Of a stretch of DNA of 17,354 nt, positions 9,201-17,354 are shown one piece after another. Location of the stretch: contig WHUZ01000261.1 in the NCBI GenBank assembly GCA_015179045.1, positions 1 through 17,354 on the forward strand. Direction: 5' to 3'. Source of the DNA: Kalaharituber pfeilii (lineage: Eukaryota > Ascomycota > Pezizomycetes > Pezizales > Pezizaceae). The translations under genes and the position numbers were made by a program. The notes beneath the pieces are model-generated. The model made no database searches, was not told the DNA's origin, and was given only the letters and a program-made list of their open reading frames with translations. The stretch's first letter is position 1, and the number at the start of each line of letters is the position of its first letter.

Positions 9201-12129
9201 AAGCTGCAGACCTAACAAGTCATCTAGTTCTTCTCCGATATGCATACCTTCCTCTTCCTCATCTCTTTGTTCATCAGAACTTTCTCCTTCGTCTGCTTCT
9301 ATCTCGTCCACTTCATCTTCAACCAGTTCGCCTAATGCTCTTGCTTCCAATGCCTGTCTAACTTTTTTTGGCAAAATCATCATACCCTGGTAGTAGCAAT
9401 CTACTGTTGGTTTGATACGATGTGGGACTGTTCCACCACAGCTATCCATAGTGGTACGGCCCTCTTTCCACGTAAACAAGTCCTCCTCTAATAATATTCA
9501 GATTAACAGTTCTCTATCCTTACTAACATCCACTCTACTATGCCGTGAGCCATATGTTTGGGCACCTGCGCTACTATAAACGTTGAATTTAAGGTCCCTA
9601 AAACTCATAATATTGCGGGAGATGTCTTCCAAGTGGAATCTTTTCGACTGCCATGTTCCGCGTGGGTTATAATCTTGTTTAATATGCCTGACTGCAATCT
9701 CACAGATCTCATCCACTCCAACATAGCCTCCTATATATATCTTATCAGCTACATTCTCAGCTTTATCTATCAGTACTCCATTCCTTACCTAGTCAGCCGG
9801 TCAGATTCTGCAATATATTTTCTCTCTACATTTGACGATACCAAGAAGTCCATACACACTTGTGATCAATTGCTTGCTTAAGCAACTCTTGTGCATAGTT
9901 ATGATTACTGCCTCCATGGAATAGCACGCATAGGAAATCTTTGTAATGTTCGAGTGCTCCGGTATCTCCATTCTTCATAGAGGTATACTGCCACTTATAT
10001 ATTATCAAATGCTGCAGTAGAAGCATGATATTTTCATACACAATATCTCTCTTCTTATCTCCAAATTCCTCGATTTTTTTTGCTCTCTGTTTCAGGAACC
10101 TTTCTTGTTCTGGTGTTCTCAGCCCCTTCGGCAAAAGCTTAATCTCTGTTGCTTGCTGCGCATATTCAGACCTCCCATATTCTTTAGCCCGCTTTCTCAA
10201 CAGTGACATCTTTCGCATTGCAAAGATATCACTAATAATTCCTTTGATCTCTTTATTCCAATCAACTTTTTCTAGTGCTGACTTTAGTGCTGACATAGTT
10301 TTTGCATTTAATTTTGTCATCACTGCAACAAGCAACAGTGTATTCAGCACCAGCATCAGAAACCGATGATATGCATGAAATTCTGGTTTTTCACCTCCGA
10401 GTTTCTCCCTTCCGAGAACCAATATCATTCGTGCCAATGATGCTAGTTCGTGACCACCCTTTTCACCCATGTTGATACCCATAATCAGCTGTTGCAAGCA
10501 CATTATGATGTGCAGTTCACTATTCCATTGGCTAATATATTTTAACCTTCGATGTATGAGATCTCGTACTCGGAGCTGCTATGCACTTCTTTGTCGATTG
10601 GTTGTCAATTGATCTCCACCATATGGTACTACTCTTTCCATTAACTCCACCTCTTGAACCCCTAGTTCTTTATTAATATGTTCAATTACTGCAATATTTC
10701 CCTCAATAGTTCCCTCCTCCTGATCTTGTGTTGATAGCACATATATCTCTGAACGCAAGTGATCCATTTGATATATTTCTGGAACTTCCATTGGCTTTAA
10801 CTTCAGCTCATTCCGTGCCATATTTTCCTCTGCAACACCTTGCAGACTTTGAGTTATATAACCAGCAACAAACTGAGGCCAAAGCTCTACTATATCGCGG
10901 TACCCAATTACCATCATTGGATCCACATTAACCCAATCAACATTCTTCAGAAAACACAATCCTTATGGTAATCCAATACCATCAAGGGTTATATCATCAA
11001 CTTGAAGGTCTATATCATTTTTTATGATTTCAGGCAAATGCAATATGCTTGCAGCCACAACTGTATGCTTGTACAATACAGTTCGATTGGTCAAACTTTG
11101 TTCTCCAACATGACCCTTCTGAACCAAATTGTCATACATTATTGCAAATGCCTCTCCACCTCGTATCCGACTGCGGATTTCGTCTATTACAGCTGTTTCA
11201 TTTGCCTTGATTGCATTCACGATCGTAGGATAAGATACTGACAGTCCTATCTTATTTAGTACTGCTATCGGGTGCTTTGGAACTTTCATTATCTAAATAC
11301 TATTCAGCTACTCTGAATTCAATATCAAAGGAACTAGGGGTGTTACCTCCAAATACATTCCCATGAACGTCTGAAATGCATTAATCTTTTGAGATCGTCC
11401 AAACAATAATATAGAAACTGCAGCTGATATCATTAAATCCCTATTCTTAAACTGTCGCTTATTTTTGAGACCTATATATTCTGTATACTCCTCTGGATCC
11501 ATATTTGCCCTCTCATTTTCAATCTCTTCCTCATTTTCATTGTTTTCTGGATCATCCTTTCTATTTTGATTCTTAAATACCAATTCTCGAAATAACTTGA
11601 TTAGAAATGGCGCACGCTTAGTATATACTATCATGAATCGATTCCATATAAATGACTGACAATCCTCTGGGTTTATCGCCTTTGCTGGCTTCATCAACTC
11701 CTTACATCTTGTAAGCTCCTCAAATTCCTTTTCTAATATCTCTTGAACTATGTCCCTAGTTGCCATTTGAATTGTTCTTTCGAGTTTGTTTCTCTGGAGT
11801 AGTGCTAACCCCCGATTGCTACTTAGCTCCCTTGCTCTGTCTAGTAGCTTCCGCAACACAATCTCAACCTCATCTAGGTGCTGTAGAAAAACCCCTACTC
11901 GACGTTTTATACGTTTATCTTCTTTGTTGAAGAATGCACATAATAAACTTCCCACAGTGAATCCCTGTCTGCTCGCATATACAAGTACCCGATGCAACTT
12001 ATCAGCTATTGTATCTTCTACATTCTCCGCCAGGTTCTGATTCTCTGCTGGAATATCTCTTTGATTGCTTCCTCCACCTCGATTAATAATCGGCCTGCCT
12101 TCTGTAACTATTCCTGGTCGCAGTGGCAT
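9156..12129 (-). pseudogene. DUF6589-like protein, candidate transposase (inactivated by stops)
   Basis: Exon 1 (12129 down to 9789) and exon 2 (9730 down to 9156) give 972 codons in one frame after removal of a 58-bp intron. ATG at 12129 starts MPLRPG. The N-terminal ~270 residues are helical and charged. The middle has IMYDNLVQKGH (Asp at 11131-11133) and, further on, VPYGGDQLTTNRQRSA (Asp at 10612-10614) with ELH about 34 residues later. A long Lys/Arg-rich helical segment follows, then NLTG..GGYVGVDEI after the splice, and an acidic tail (DEVDEIEADEGESSDEQRDEEEEG). The YDN, GDQLT and NLTG patterns recall the fungal DUF6589 family as I know it. Stops: TAG 11308, 11293, 10576, 9823; TAA 10960; TGA 9793, 9495. 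The D...D...H layout resembles RNase H-fold transposases; this and the transposase role are inference. It converges on the helicase gene. Confidence 0.8.
9731..9788 (-). other. Intron of the DUF6589-like gene
   Basis: 58 bp on the minus strand with GTAAGG donor, GCTGAT branch-like site and ATATATAG acceptor. It is the only join that reconciles the two frames used before and after it, giving CTA G|GA GGC TAT. Confidence 0.75.
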
Positions 12130-12340
12130 CACTTGATCGTGGTTTGGATGTCGTAATTGCTTAGAGGCCAGTTTCTATGATGAGTTGGAGTACAGCTCTA
12201 GGATTGAATGTTGTCGTGAAAGGACAGTTTCATCCGATACTATACTAGTCTATACTAGGTGAGTTTCACTAGCGTCAGGCATGTCAGCGACTCCAGTAGG
12301 CTATCACTGACATTTGCCCTTGGCTACTCTATGGCGTCGC
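12130..12340. promoter_or_regulatory. Right subterminal region and probable promoter of the DUF6589-like gene
   Basis: Non-coding stretch between the first ATG of the minus-strand gene and the right inverted repeat. It contains the palindrome-like ACTAGTCTATACTAG (~12244-12258). No clear TATA box. Apart from the 91-bp repeat and that short motif it does not match the left subterminal region. Confidence 0.4.
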
Positions 12341-12431
12341 GCACATTTTATTCCAGACATTCTCCCACGAAGCAACCGCGTAGTGTGGAGTAGCTTAGTC
12401 AGCCGCTAAGTAGTAGTCTGGTTCGAGACTG
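12341..12431 (-). repeat. Right terminal inverted repeat
   Basis: Reverse complement of 1458-1548 with 87/91 identity. Read on the plus strand, TAGCTTAGTCAG (12391-12402) fits the RNA polymerase III A-box consensus closely and GGTTCGAGACT (12420-12430) resembles a B box, 17 bp apart. Confidence 0.93.
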
Positions 12432-12440
12432 GTTGAGTCT
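12432..12440. repeat. Right target-site duplication (9 bp)
   Basis: GTTGAGTCT, identical to 1449-1457 and directly adjacent to the right inverted repeat. Confidence 0.92.
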
Positions 12441-12785
12441 TTCTATATTCATTTCCATTCTCTGGTAAGTTCTTCTGAAGTAATATTTAGTAATTCTTTC
12501 TGGTTGATAATGTCAACTAGAGGGTGGAAGCCATAGTTTGTAAAAAATGATGAAGTCTTAGTAGAACTATGTTGTGTATTGTTATATACGAATTTAGTGA
12601 GAGGCAGTCATTGGTTCTAGTTATCTTAGTGATATATGACGTAATTATAGAGGTATCCTTTGAGAGTTTGGTTAACTTATTTGGTCTAGCCATCAGTCTC
12701 TGGATGTGTCATGATACTCATATTTAAGTTAACCTTAAGTTTTTTCATAAGCTTCTGCCAGAAGTTGGAAGTAAACTTCTGTTAG
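12441..12785 (-). pseudogene. Ty3/gypsy integrase core (decayed, 5' piece)
   Basis: On the minus strand this reads as the second half of a retroviral-type integrase core: KFTSNFWQKLMKKL, NLNMS..THPETDG (usual form YHPETDGQTER), VNQTLKGYL, and FVYNNTQHSSTKTSSFF with NYGFHPL. In-frame stops occupy expected Gln and Trp positions (DG-stop-T for DGQT; DN-stop-NQ-stop-LP for a usual DNWxQWLP), a strong C-to-T signature. One base appears lost from a run of A near 12450-12460. It continues in the piece at 912-1448 after the transposon is removed. Upstream of the KFTSNFW block the match fades; the DRG catalytic region and reverse transcriptase cannot be identified. Confidence 0.85.
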
Positions 12786-14380
12786 TATAGGTATTGCTGG
12801 GCTTGTGAGAGAAGTACTGAGGTGACTTTAGGTTTATAAAGATAGCAAAGCAGATGGCAAAGGGTTATGCGAAAGCATTAAATAAGAGTTTAACTTAGAA
12901 CACTGCTAGTATCTTGATTTCTTCTAGCTATCTATTCAGCCCGTTTATATAGACTTCCTGGCTGTCAACATAATATGATAATGATATGATGATTATAGAT
13001 AAGGAGATGTAGTAAAACATGCATTAAAAGTAATTAATATATGTGTGTATATTAATGACAAATTGGTAAGTACTATGTAGTGCTATCATATGATTTACTG
13101 CTTGACATATACTTCATTAGCTACCTACCAGTCCATGGGCTGATATGAATCCCTGCATTGCCTAGTAGTAATCAGTCACATCTTTAGCATATGCCTTACA
13201 GCGATTCGGATAGGAGTTCTAGGTGTTTCCTGTAAGCCTTACCTTAGCCGTAATATGACCTTACATTTTAGAGCTTTTTTACTCTGAAAAGCATCTAAAC
13301 CAATGTGAAAACCCATTCAGTTAGGATGTGTATGACAGCTAAGAGTGTCGACATATCCTATATGCTGGATACTGTCATCACCAAAACCTATTGGTAGCCG
13401 ATAGTAAGACTGGTATGTCTTGCACAAATAATAATTTTTATAAGCATTAGCCATTAAACTACTTCTTGAGTAAAAATCCAGTGAGAAAATCTCAAGAGTA
13501 TGAAAGATATAACTGCTCACATAAGGTTCTAGCCCATGTAGCTAGACTTTCATCCAATATAACACTTATTACTTAGAACATTTCATCACCCACTCTGAGA
13601 CTTAGGTTCTTTGGCTTTTGTGGGTGTTCTCTTATAGATTTCTCCAATGAGCATTATAGGTTGCCAATAGGCTTTATTATATCGTCATCTTTATTGTATC
13701 CCTACCAACGGATTCGATATTTAGCCTAGTTCTAGACCTTATGGCTATCAACAATATAGTTGATATTATAGAGTCTTTCTTTATTATTAAGGTCTGAGTT
13801 GTTGGCTCAACTTTGAAAGGGCTTAAAGAGGCTGATGTAGATGATGTTATGCAATTACAGGTCTTTCTCAATGGCTGATGTGGATGATGTTATACAATCG
13901 TAGGTCTTTTCTGGTAGCTGAAGTTCATATATATGGTGACTGATGACTCTTTACCTCGTAGGGACCAATATATTTATATTATACCTAAAGGTAAAGACCT
14001 ACCGAATATCAGGAAGGTACCACCCCGTACCATTATAAGACTTGCTAAGATGTATCTGATCAATACTAGGTGAGCCGCGGTACACTTTAGTTGAACGGTG
14101 GTTACCTCACAGACGTGTGTGTCAGTTCTTGTACGTACACTGTACTAATACATGCACAGTACTTATGAAGCAACCAGCGTCGCTTACAATACCTTTACTA
14201 ATAATGCACGGTTGCAACATAGATAATGCTTCACTTGCTTATTGGTTTTGGAAAGGGGATCTGCGCTATCATATATTTCTATTACGTTACTGTTTCTATA
14301 TTTACTTATCTATTTTACAAGATAGTATTATTACATTACAGTTATGTTATTAATTATTGATGAGTCATGTATGATGGGCA
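12786..14380. other. AT-rich decayed DNA, no supportable gene
   Basis: About 1.6 kb of AT-rich sequence with stops in every frame and no domain I can recognise. The first ~180 bases may be upstream integrase sequence of the gypsy element on the minus strand. Short open frames at 13317-13520, 13677-13871 and 14117-14353 lack codon structure or known motifs. It is probably heavily mutated repeat DNA, including the upstream LTR of the plus-strand element near its right end. Confidence 0.5.
13831..13916. repeat. Two-copy tandem repeat, 43-bp period
   Basis: GCTGATGTAGATGATGTTAT (from 13831) recurs as GCTGATGTGGATGATGTTAT (from 13874), and the similarity continues through GGTCTTT. Copies differ by a few mostly transition changes. 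Confidence 0.8.
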
Positions 14381-14384
14381 CTTA

Positions 14385-14394
14385 ATATATAAGG
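14385..14394 (+). promoter_or_regulatory. TATA-like box upstream of the second gypsy gag
   Basis: ATATATAAGG lies ~210 bp before the first plausible gag ATG (14598). It may be the promoter inside a 5' LTR whose ends I cannot fix; a TGTG near 14115 and a CACA near 14472 are possible but unproven limits. Confidence 0.35.
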
Positions 14395-14597
14395 CCCAGC
14401 TTCTGCCATTAGTTATAAAGAATTAAGACACTAGTGGTGTCCTAAGTTTCATTCAAACTCTACGTCTATCACATATCTTTCGCCCGCTCTTCCTCGTCGC
14501 TCACCTTTAGCCATACCATTTGTACCGGACCACTACCGCTTAGCAATGTTGAAGTGCCTGGCATAACATTACACCTCTCGACTTCTACTTTATCCCC

Positions 14598-16850
14598 ATG
14601 CTTCACGTCCTACTCCTGATCATATTAATCGTATGCCTGATAATTGCTGATGACCACAACCTATTAACCCGCACACAAGAACTAAGAGAGCAGGTTAACT
14701 TCTACCACGACGAACTTGTGTCGTAGCAATTATAGCAAGAACAACTCCGTGCCAATGTTGAGTTTTTGTGGCAAGAGGTCAACGAGTGCCACTGGCTCCG
14801 ACTAGCTACCGACGAAGACATCCATTGGCTGGCATCACAGCTGAATACCATACGACGAGAGCTAACCATTGCCCGCTCGCATCTCTCCCCTATGCAAAGA
14901 GTCAGACTCGCACAAACCATGGTGTCAGCAGCATCAACAGACGATTCCATGAATATCACTACCCCCCTCGTGACCGATCCATTCACGACCTCTCACTCAC
15001 CATCCCCCCACCACATGAGCGATGATAAGAATGAAACTGATACCGTCGTCCCGGAAGCTCAGGAAATATAGGCAAGACCCCGCGGGTAACTTTCGATGAT
15101 ACACCCGCAACCGCAGCACTATATTGCCTATATGCCATCATATGCCACACCCGGAATGAGTTATGGGCCTCGCCATTTCAAGATAGAAAACCTTGCGGCC
15201 TGCGCTCCAGTGGCACCCCCTCCTCCAGTCGCCGCGCTCCACAGCTCCCCTACCCCGAGCAATTATGGGAAAGTTAGAAGAATCATCTAGTACTAAGGGA
15301 AAGGAAAGGGCCAAACCTACCCCCTCAACGGCCAAACCTACCCTCTCAGCAGCCAAACCTACCTCCTCCACGGCCAAAGCCACCACCCGATCTCCGGACC
15401 CTGCCAATAACTCTCCAGCACTATATAAGGAGATACCGGAGATGAAGGAAATGCGGAAAGTAGCAAACGAAACTGCCAACAAGCTCAAGGAGACCACAGA
15501 GCATGCCCAATCGGAAGCCCAGCAAGTACTAATGGGAGTCGCAAATCTGACTAACCAGTTCGCAGCTCAGTAGAAGGCAGATAACGACACTACGATAGCC
15601 AACCTGAGAGCTCTAGAAGAAAAACTCGACACTGTCGCTGCAGCTCAAGCCGCCCAATTTAACGATGCATTGAACAACCAAAGCATCCAATTTAATGACC
15701 CTCTCCTTCGACAAAAAGCCGGGCTCGAACATTTTTTTCCTGGGTGAACTAAACCCTCTCATCAGCAACATGAATACCATAGGTAACACATTGGACCAGA
15801 TCCTGCACTTCTTATATACCCAGAATAAGAAGAAGACACCCTCTGGAATGCCTCCTGCTCCACCTCCGGCCCCTCCTAGTGGTAGTCCACCTCCCCCTCC
15901 AGATCCTCGTGGCGGCGGTGGTGGTGGACCTCCCTTCGGTGGACGACGACCTCCCTTGCCGAGAGATCCCTCTCCGCCTCGGCAAGAACCAAAAGTCCCA
16001 CTCCGAGTCAATATACCAATCTTCAACGAGAGATAGAACAAAGTGAACGATTTTTTCCACCGGCTCCAATCATATTTCCGGATGATTGGAGCTGACAGCA
16101 ACCAACTTAGACTCGACCTGCTTACCCAATGTATGGAGGTAAAAGCATCAGACTAGTGGCGAAATACCAAGGATACAGTAGCAACCTGGACAGAAGCCGA
16201 AGCGCTCATTTGGGCCGTATACTCTAATCCGTAGGAAACTGCCGAAGCTGTGCAAAAACTACAAAGGATAAAGCATACCGGAACTATTATTGACTTCTTC
16301 ACAGAAATCGATGGGCTCAACCGGCTTGCCAAAGTACCGGACCAAGCCCTCATTGCCATCGTAATACCAAATCTCAAGGTTCAAGTCCAGAACCTAATGG
16401 CAGGACACCCCCGGGTGATGACGAACTGGAAGGAGTTTAAGCTACTTGCTATTTCGATCGCCGGGTACGCTACCACCACATCCGCCTCAACTTCCTCCGG
16501 CCCTTCACGAAAAAGTACCAACTCCTCAACTCCCTAATCATCCTCCACTCCCTCGGTATGCCATATACCCCAGAACTCAAGAAACTATGACAGCGTACCA
16601 CCGCAGGTCAAACAAGACTGAAGAGCTTGGGGAGAATATGGGAAATGCGGACAGAAAGGTCATGAAGAGAAGGACTATTGGTTAGGGTGGACATACAACG
16701 AACCCAAGGGTGACAATAAGCGAAAGCGAGATGCAGGGACCGCCAAGACTCTCGAGAACCGAATAGAGAGAGCCCGCAAAACAAACAAAGACGAACCGAC
16801 CGAGGCGCCCTCCGTATCACTGAGCTGGACTCAGATGGAGAAGACATAAA
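14598..16850 (+). pseudogene. Ty3/gypsy gag (second element, plus strand, decayed)
   Basis: The frame from ATG 14598 encodes a Gln/Glu-rich helical segment with two TAG stops (near 14724 and 14733). The reading then passes to a second frame (ATG at 15265, MGKLEESS) with four 7-residue AKPTPST-like repeats, and to a third frame from about 15700 with a Pro- and Gly-rich linker. The third frame holds the retrotransposon gag core: LRVNIPIFNER, NDFFHRLQSYF, WTEAEALIWAVYSNP, LQRIKHTGTIIDFFTEIDGL, then a Ser/Thr/Pro stretch and a CCHC-like zinc knuckle (16637-16678). Stops replace expected Gln/Trp/Arg codons (TAG after NER, ASD and SNP; TAA after STP; TGA after KQD). Gag forms the particle and binds element RNA. 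It is oriented opposite to the gypsy piece holding the transposon, so it is a separate element. Confidence 0.85.
15310..15393 (+). repeat. 21-bp tandem repeat in gag (four units)
   Basis: Four 21-bp units beginning GCCAAACCTAC (the last is GCCAAAGCCAC), encoding AKPTPST, AKPTLSA, AKPTSST and AKATTRS. A flexible, low-complexity linker. Confidence 0.85.
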
Positions 16851-16920
16851 GGAGGAACCGGAGTTGGGAAATGAGTAGGGAGCCCCGACAGCACCTTCAG
16901 TAAAGCTCCTGAACACCACC

Positions 16921-17354
16921 CCCTCCTCGCCACTAACATTGAGTTCCAAAACCTCAATCTCAAAGTCAGGGCAATCATTGATTGGTGCATCCGCTTCTTG
17001 TGTTTCATTAGATTTGGGAAAGAGACTGGGTTGGAAGAAAAGGGAAAGGCCGATTGGGGTTAGACAGGGTGAAGGATCTTTGTTAAAAGGAGGAACTATG
17101 GTTGTAATACTTCTTTTTCTTTCCTTAATGCTTTAGATTCCTGTGGTAATAAGATGGACGGAACTTTTGATTTGGATACGGAATGTTTGGACATGGGTGA
17201 TAGGGAACTTTTGTTGGGATTGTCCTTGGTTGTCAGAAAAAGGTTTTTGGTGGATTGTCCTAATCGGCATTTGGTTCATAATGTTTCTGGTTTAACTATT
17301 CCTTGTACTCTTGTTAATCTTCCTTCTGTTTCTATTTTGGACTTTAGATATCTG
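16921..17354 (+). pseudogene. Ty3/gypsy retropepsin, partial, runs off the window
   Basis: Downstream of gag, one frame reads KVRAIID and the next GASASCVSLDLGKRLGWKKR, so a small deletion falls in what should be the aspartic protease D-S/T-G-A active site (near 16981). After a further frame change, about 17088 to the window end is open. It contains DRELLLGLSLVV, resembling the second conserved block of retropepsins (LLGLxWL), then FLVDCPNRHLVH and TIPCTLVNLPSV. Retropepsin cuts the Gag-Pol polyprotein. Reverse transcriptase and integrase would lie beyond 17354. Confidence 0.65.

Larger units (their letters stand above)
1458..12431. mobile_element. 11-kb TIR DNA transposon carrying a RecQ-like helicase and a DUF6589-like protein
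   Basis: The element is 10,974 bp. It has 91-bp inverted ends starting CAGTCTCGAACCAGACTA, flanked by a perfect 9-bp direct repeat. It interrupts a gypsy integrase that becomes continuous when the element and one duplication copy are removed. It holds three decayed genes: an unknown protein (plus), a RecQ-like helicase (plus) and a DUF6589-like protein (minus, convergent with the helicase). It also contains three minisatellite arrays and a copia fragment, probably later additions. A 9-bp duplication is usual for Mutator-like and some other RNase H-fold transposases, but none of the proteins is an obvious MULE, hAT, CACTA or Helitron product. Boundaries are directly visible; assigning mobility to the DUF6589-like protein is inference. 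Confidence 0.9.

Noticed and set aside
10025..10369. Plus-strand open frame with hydrophobic content
   Set aside because: It is antisense to the lysine/arginine-rich part of the DUF6589-like gene, which has the better coding evidence and continuous frame.
1834..12129. Alternative genetic code with TAG/TAA read as glutamine
   Set aside because: Most internal stops are TAR, which made this worth testing. However, TGA also interrupts the helicase (7706, 8261) and the DUF6589-like gene (9793, 9495), TAG/TGA replace expected Trp in the gypsy and copia pieces, and ordinary CAR codons are the majority. RIP-like mutation explains all of these.
12384..12440. A functional tRNA gene at the right inverted repeat
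   Set aside because: A- and B-box-like sequences are only 17 bp apart, there is no room for an anticodon arm, and the acceptor arms do not pair.
14117..14353. Small plus-strand open frame near the second gypsy element
   Set aside because: AT-driven composition with no domain. It more likely lies in an LTR or upstream region.
15613..16101. Minus-strand Gly/Pro-rich open frame
   Set aside because: It is antisense to the Pro/Gly linker and core of the gag on the plus strand.

Overview
The window looks like fungal nuclear DNA, most likely a filamentous ascomycete (Pezizomycotina). The spliceosomal introns are 53-60 bp with GTAAG-type donors and CTAAC/CTAAT branch sites. The fungal-type Ty3/gypsy and Ty1/copia fragments are AT-rich. 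Many in-frame stops arise where Gln, Trp or Arg codons are expected (CAR to TAR, TGG to TAG/TGA, CGA to TGA), while reading frames and introns stay mostly intact. That is the pattern expected from RIP-like C-to-T mutation. I see no housekeeping gene; the window is nested mobile DNA. The species cannot be named from this sequence.

The central result is one large DNA transposon at 1458-12431 (10,974 bp). It has 91-bp terminal inverted repeats (87/91 identical, all four differences transitions) and a perfect 9-bp target-site duplication, GTTGAGTCT, directly outside both ends (1449-1457 and 12432-12440). It landed in the integrase C-terminal region of an older minus-strand Ty3/gypsy element: the parts at 912-1448 and 12441-12785 read as one damaged integrase/chromodomain polyprotein once the insertion and one duplication copy are removed.

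Inside are three inactivated genes. A plus-strand gene of unknown function lies at 1834-4298 (one intron; basic N-terminus, acidic middle, poly-Asp tract). A plus-strand RecQ-like SF2 helicase lies at 6052-8516 (three introns). A convergent minus-strand gene at 9156-12129 (one 58-bp intron, about 970 codons) encodes a DUF6589-like protein, the best candidate for the transposase. Also inside are three arrays of one CpG-rich 32-bp minisatellite (4381-4884, 5812-5922, and inverted at 8769-8957), a Ty1/copia reverse transcriptase fragment lodged between the first two arrays, and a ~245-bp direct duplication flanking the third array that repeats the 3' end of the DUF6589-like gene.

On the left (1-911) is the 3' flank and probable LTR of the host gypsy element. 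On the right (12786-14380) is AT-rich DNA with no gene I can support, then a second Ty3/gypsy element in the opposite orientation: TATA-like box, gag with a mutated CCHC zinc knuckle, and a retropepsin that runs off the window.

The suggested system is a TIR transposon pairing a DUF6589-type (possibly RNase H-fold) transposase with a RecQ-like helicase and a third protein. This copy is dead, but boundaries and gene structure are legible enough to search for living relatives.
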